Shown piece after piece: positions 61,659 to 64,000 of a stretch of 64,000 bases of DNA (the first letter of the stretch is position 1; each line of letters begins with the position of its first letter). Position numbers and translations under genes: made by a program. A model generated the notes under the pieces. That model did no database searches. It saw only the letters and a list, made by a program, of their open reading frames with translations, and had not been told where the DNA came from. This stretch comes from Hypomesus transpacificus (taxonomy: Eukaryota > Chordata > Actinopteri > Osmeriformes > Osmeridae), in the NCBI RefSeq assembly GCF_021917145.1, contig NC_061078.1, positions 6,921,076 to 6,985,075 on the forward strand, in the 5' to 3' direction.

Positions 61659-63570
61659 TCAAAAAAACCTCTTCTGATCAATGGCGTACGTCTTCCCCAC
61701 CGGCAGTTTGCGGAAGAACAGACTGTTACCCCGGCTCATGTTGCCCTGGTGACGAAGGTAGCAGAGAAGAGAGGTTTGCAGTGAATGAATGAAAAAGACC
61801 AGGAGAGCAGGCTGTGTAGAAGTCTGTCTGTGTGTGTGTGTGTGTGTGTGAGTCACTTACCTCCAGGCTGAGGTGTCTCCAGCAATCCACCCAGGTGGGG
61901 TACACTGAGGCGTAGGGTGGCAGGCCTCCAGACAACCTTGATGAAGGAAAAGAGGATGGGAGTTGACACGTTACTCTGAAACTAAAGCCACCACAGTAGC
62001 AGAATGAAAATGTGTGGTGCACCAGCTGCTTAACTCACCCACAGTTATTCACTGCCATAAGGTTCGACACCAAGACAAATGGGTAAGTGAGCATACTGGC
62101 AAAGAACTGGAAGGAACAAATCCACAGTGTCAGTTTACACAAGTAATTTAAACTGAGGCCAGGTTTAAAAGGTGCCAAGTGGCTGTCATGATATGGCAAC
62201 ATCTCTCCCGGTTTAGAGAAATAGGGTGTATTTGATACGTACCCCAGTCACAGCCTGAGAACAGTTTTTGATTTCTCCTGTGTGACTCATCTAGTGAGAA
62301 AACAATCATTTAAATGCATTATTCAAACTCATCTTAACATGTACATACAGCATATAAAGTACTGTAACAAATACTACATCTTGTGTATGTGTTTGTCATA
62401 CCGAGTCGTCAATAGCGTATGTGTTGATGAGGTGAGCCAGCATATTGCAGATCCACAGGGACAAAACATCCCCAAGGAGACGAGGAATAAGACCCCTAAG
62501 AGCAGGGAAGGGAGGGGCGCAAGAGATGGACCAAGTACAATCAGATTATCCTGCATTGACAGACAACTAATTATCCGGGGATGGAACTAGACCTGATGTT
62601 CCAGATTAAAAAACACTAAGCAAGCCCAGACACAACCTCACAGGGATCAGAGCCAAGTGTGCAAGGAAACAAGTGTACATTACATATGTATCCTGTAATA
62701 CAGTGGAGATTCCTGCAGATTCCTACTTACGCAAAGAATCCCATGATGCCCTCTTCTCTGTAGACTGTAATGACGGAGTCAAACACTCCACTGCAGAGAG
62801 ACGGGGCAGTTCAGTTTACTGGATCATGGTTCAGACTTCCTTGGATTAAAAAACTCACCACACTTTTTTAATTACTAACTCCAAAAACGGGTGATGTATT
62901 CACTTCATGTCATCTGCTCAGTCTTGTAATAGCATTTACTACTTCAGAGTTTAAGATAGCAGAACTACAAACCCCAAAATAGCTGAACTACAAACCCCAG
63001 TGTGTTTAGTGGAGTGAGGCAGGTGAAACAGCAAAAGCTCACCTGTACTTGACTTCTCTCCCAATGAACTGCACCATGCACCTCAGGGTGATTACTATGG
63101 AGACAGAAAACATAATTTGTTATCGCTATGGAAATGGACGCTATGGACGACTGTGGTCTCAGGGATAGCCCTTCATAAAAAAGAGAGGACAATAAACGGG
63201 GATAGGACACACACAGGTATCACATCAGAAAGCATGGTGAGGGAAGACTCACCGTGGAAGGGGTGTGTGACGATGGTGGCGCAGGAGCGTGCAATCATCT
63301 CCTTGGTCGTCTGACACGAAACACACAAGGACAGACAGGAAGTCAGGGAGGAAGTGAAGTTAGCTAGGGAAATTCTATTCATCGTGTCAACATATTCTTT
63401 AACAGTGGACGAGTCATCATCTGGATCAGTTACAAGCAGTTGGCATCACTGACCTGCCTCAATCCAAGCCCCAACCCCTGCAGACGTACCTCATTGACAA
63501 CATGCTGTAGGGAGCCTTCTTCCTGTTTCTGTCCACTGCCCGTAACCTCAAATTTTGCGTCATGACATCT
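61659..63570 (-). CDS. mtch2: Mitochondrial carrier homolog 2 (5' part outside window)
   Basis: MTCH2 is a carrier-fold protein of the outer mitochondrial membrane that acts as a tail-anchored protein insertase and BID receptor. Nine exons, from high to low, are 63490-63570, 63253-63310, 63043-63094, 62731-62790, 62402-62495, 62243-62290, 62039-62106, 61861-61936 and 61659-61745. They give 207 C-terminal residues of about 300. [79 protein letters not shown] and [20 protein letters not shown] match MTCH2 rather than MTCH1. The end, AIDQKRFF, differs from the mammalian tail. Start and first exons lie beyond 64000. Confidence 0.94.
61827..61850. repeat. (TG)n microsatellite
   Basis: A pure TG run of about 12 units lies just past exon 61861-61936 in the mtch2 intron. 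Confidence 0.85.
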
Positions 63571-64000
63571 CTGAATGAGAGAGGACCAATATGACATCAG
63601 ATTTACAGACAGACAATCAGTGGGAAGTTTCAGAGAATGTCTGAATTCTAACAACCCATCAGGGTTATTTTTTCATATTTCATAGTTAAACTGGGTTAGA
63701 AGTGTCCTCCAGATCTAAGTAGAATGTGGTGAGGCGTAGTGGAACTAGTGAGTGTGTATGTGTGGGAGAGGTGGGGGCAGGGTTATGACAGAAGACTGTG
63801 TGTCTACATTAGCTTGTCAGCGCTCACACTTCTAGGCAGAGTCTGAATATAGAAGTCAACATTAGTTATGTGAGAGAAGGTATGGAGGAAGGAGGTGGTG
63901 TTACAGCCTCCCACCACCAGGCAGAGCCCATTTCAGGTGACAATGACACCTTTACCAACATCCTGACCAGCTTGGCATGGACTCTGATCTGCTAAGCCTC
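63571..64000 (-). other. mtch2: mtch2 intron, to window edge
   Basis: No exon matching the first half of MTCH2 is visible here. The sequence is unremarkable. Confidence 0.6.

Noticed and set aside
61659-63570. mtch1 instead of mtch2
   Set aside because: Segments such as [23 protein letters not shown] and [13 protein letters not shown] fit MTCH2. MTCH1 differs at these places.

Overview
The window is nuclear DNA of a ray-finned fish, most likely a teleost. It has compact protein genes with short GT-AG introns, many CA/TG microsatellites, long G/C homopolymers and many short inverted-repeat DNA transposons. Ten genes can be read, and most have an ortholog on human chromosome 11p. Exon chains were built by hand from splice signals and protein family knowledge. 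Every complete multi-exon chain keeps one open frame from ATG to stop.

Layout, left to right: atg13 (+, 5' end cut off) meets arhgap1 (-) tail to tail. Next come f2/prothrombin (-) and znf408 (-). prdm11 (+) starts head to head with znf408 and converges on syt13 (-). fbxo3 (+) and cd59 (+) follow in tandem. Then come an intronless apelin-receptor-like GPCR (+), psmc3 (+) and mtch2 (-, 5' end cut off).

The genes do not form one pathway. They are a fish-specific arrangement of several 11p blocks: ATG13-ARHGAP1-ZNF408-F2, PRDM11-SYT13, FBXO3-CD59, PSMC3 and MTCH2. The f2-znf408 pair lies inverted relative to the human order. As a result two PR-domain genes, znf408 (PRDM17) and prdm11, sit head to head over about 1.3 kb.

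The most unusual coding feature is prdm11. After its PR/SET domain it carries two Myb/SANT-like (trihelix) domains in tandem, a basic linker, an acidic stretch and a C-terminal coiled coil. Other notable items are a GPCR with an enlarged first intracellular loop and three small upstream ORFs, an AG-free 15-bp minisatellite that runs up to a psmc3 splice acceptor, a 45-nt poly-G run beside an arhgap1 acceptor, an inverted-repeat element ending about 100 bp from the psmc3 start codon, and a 2.7-kb composite foldback element filling the psmc3-mtch2 gap. I saw no retrovirus, LTR element, Polinton, toxin remnant or CRISPR array.
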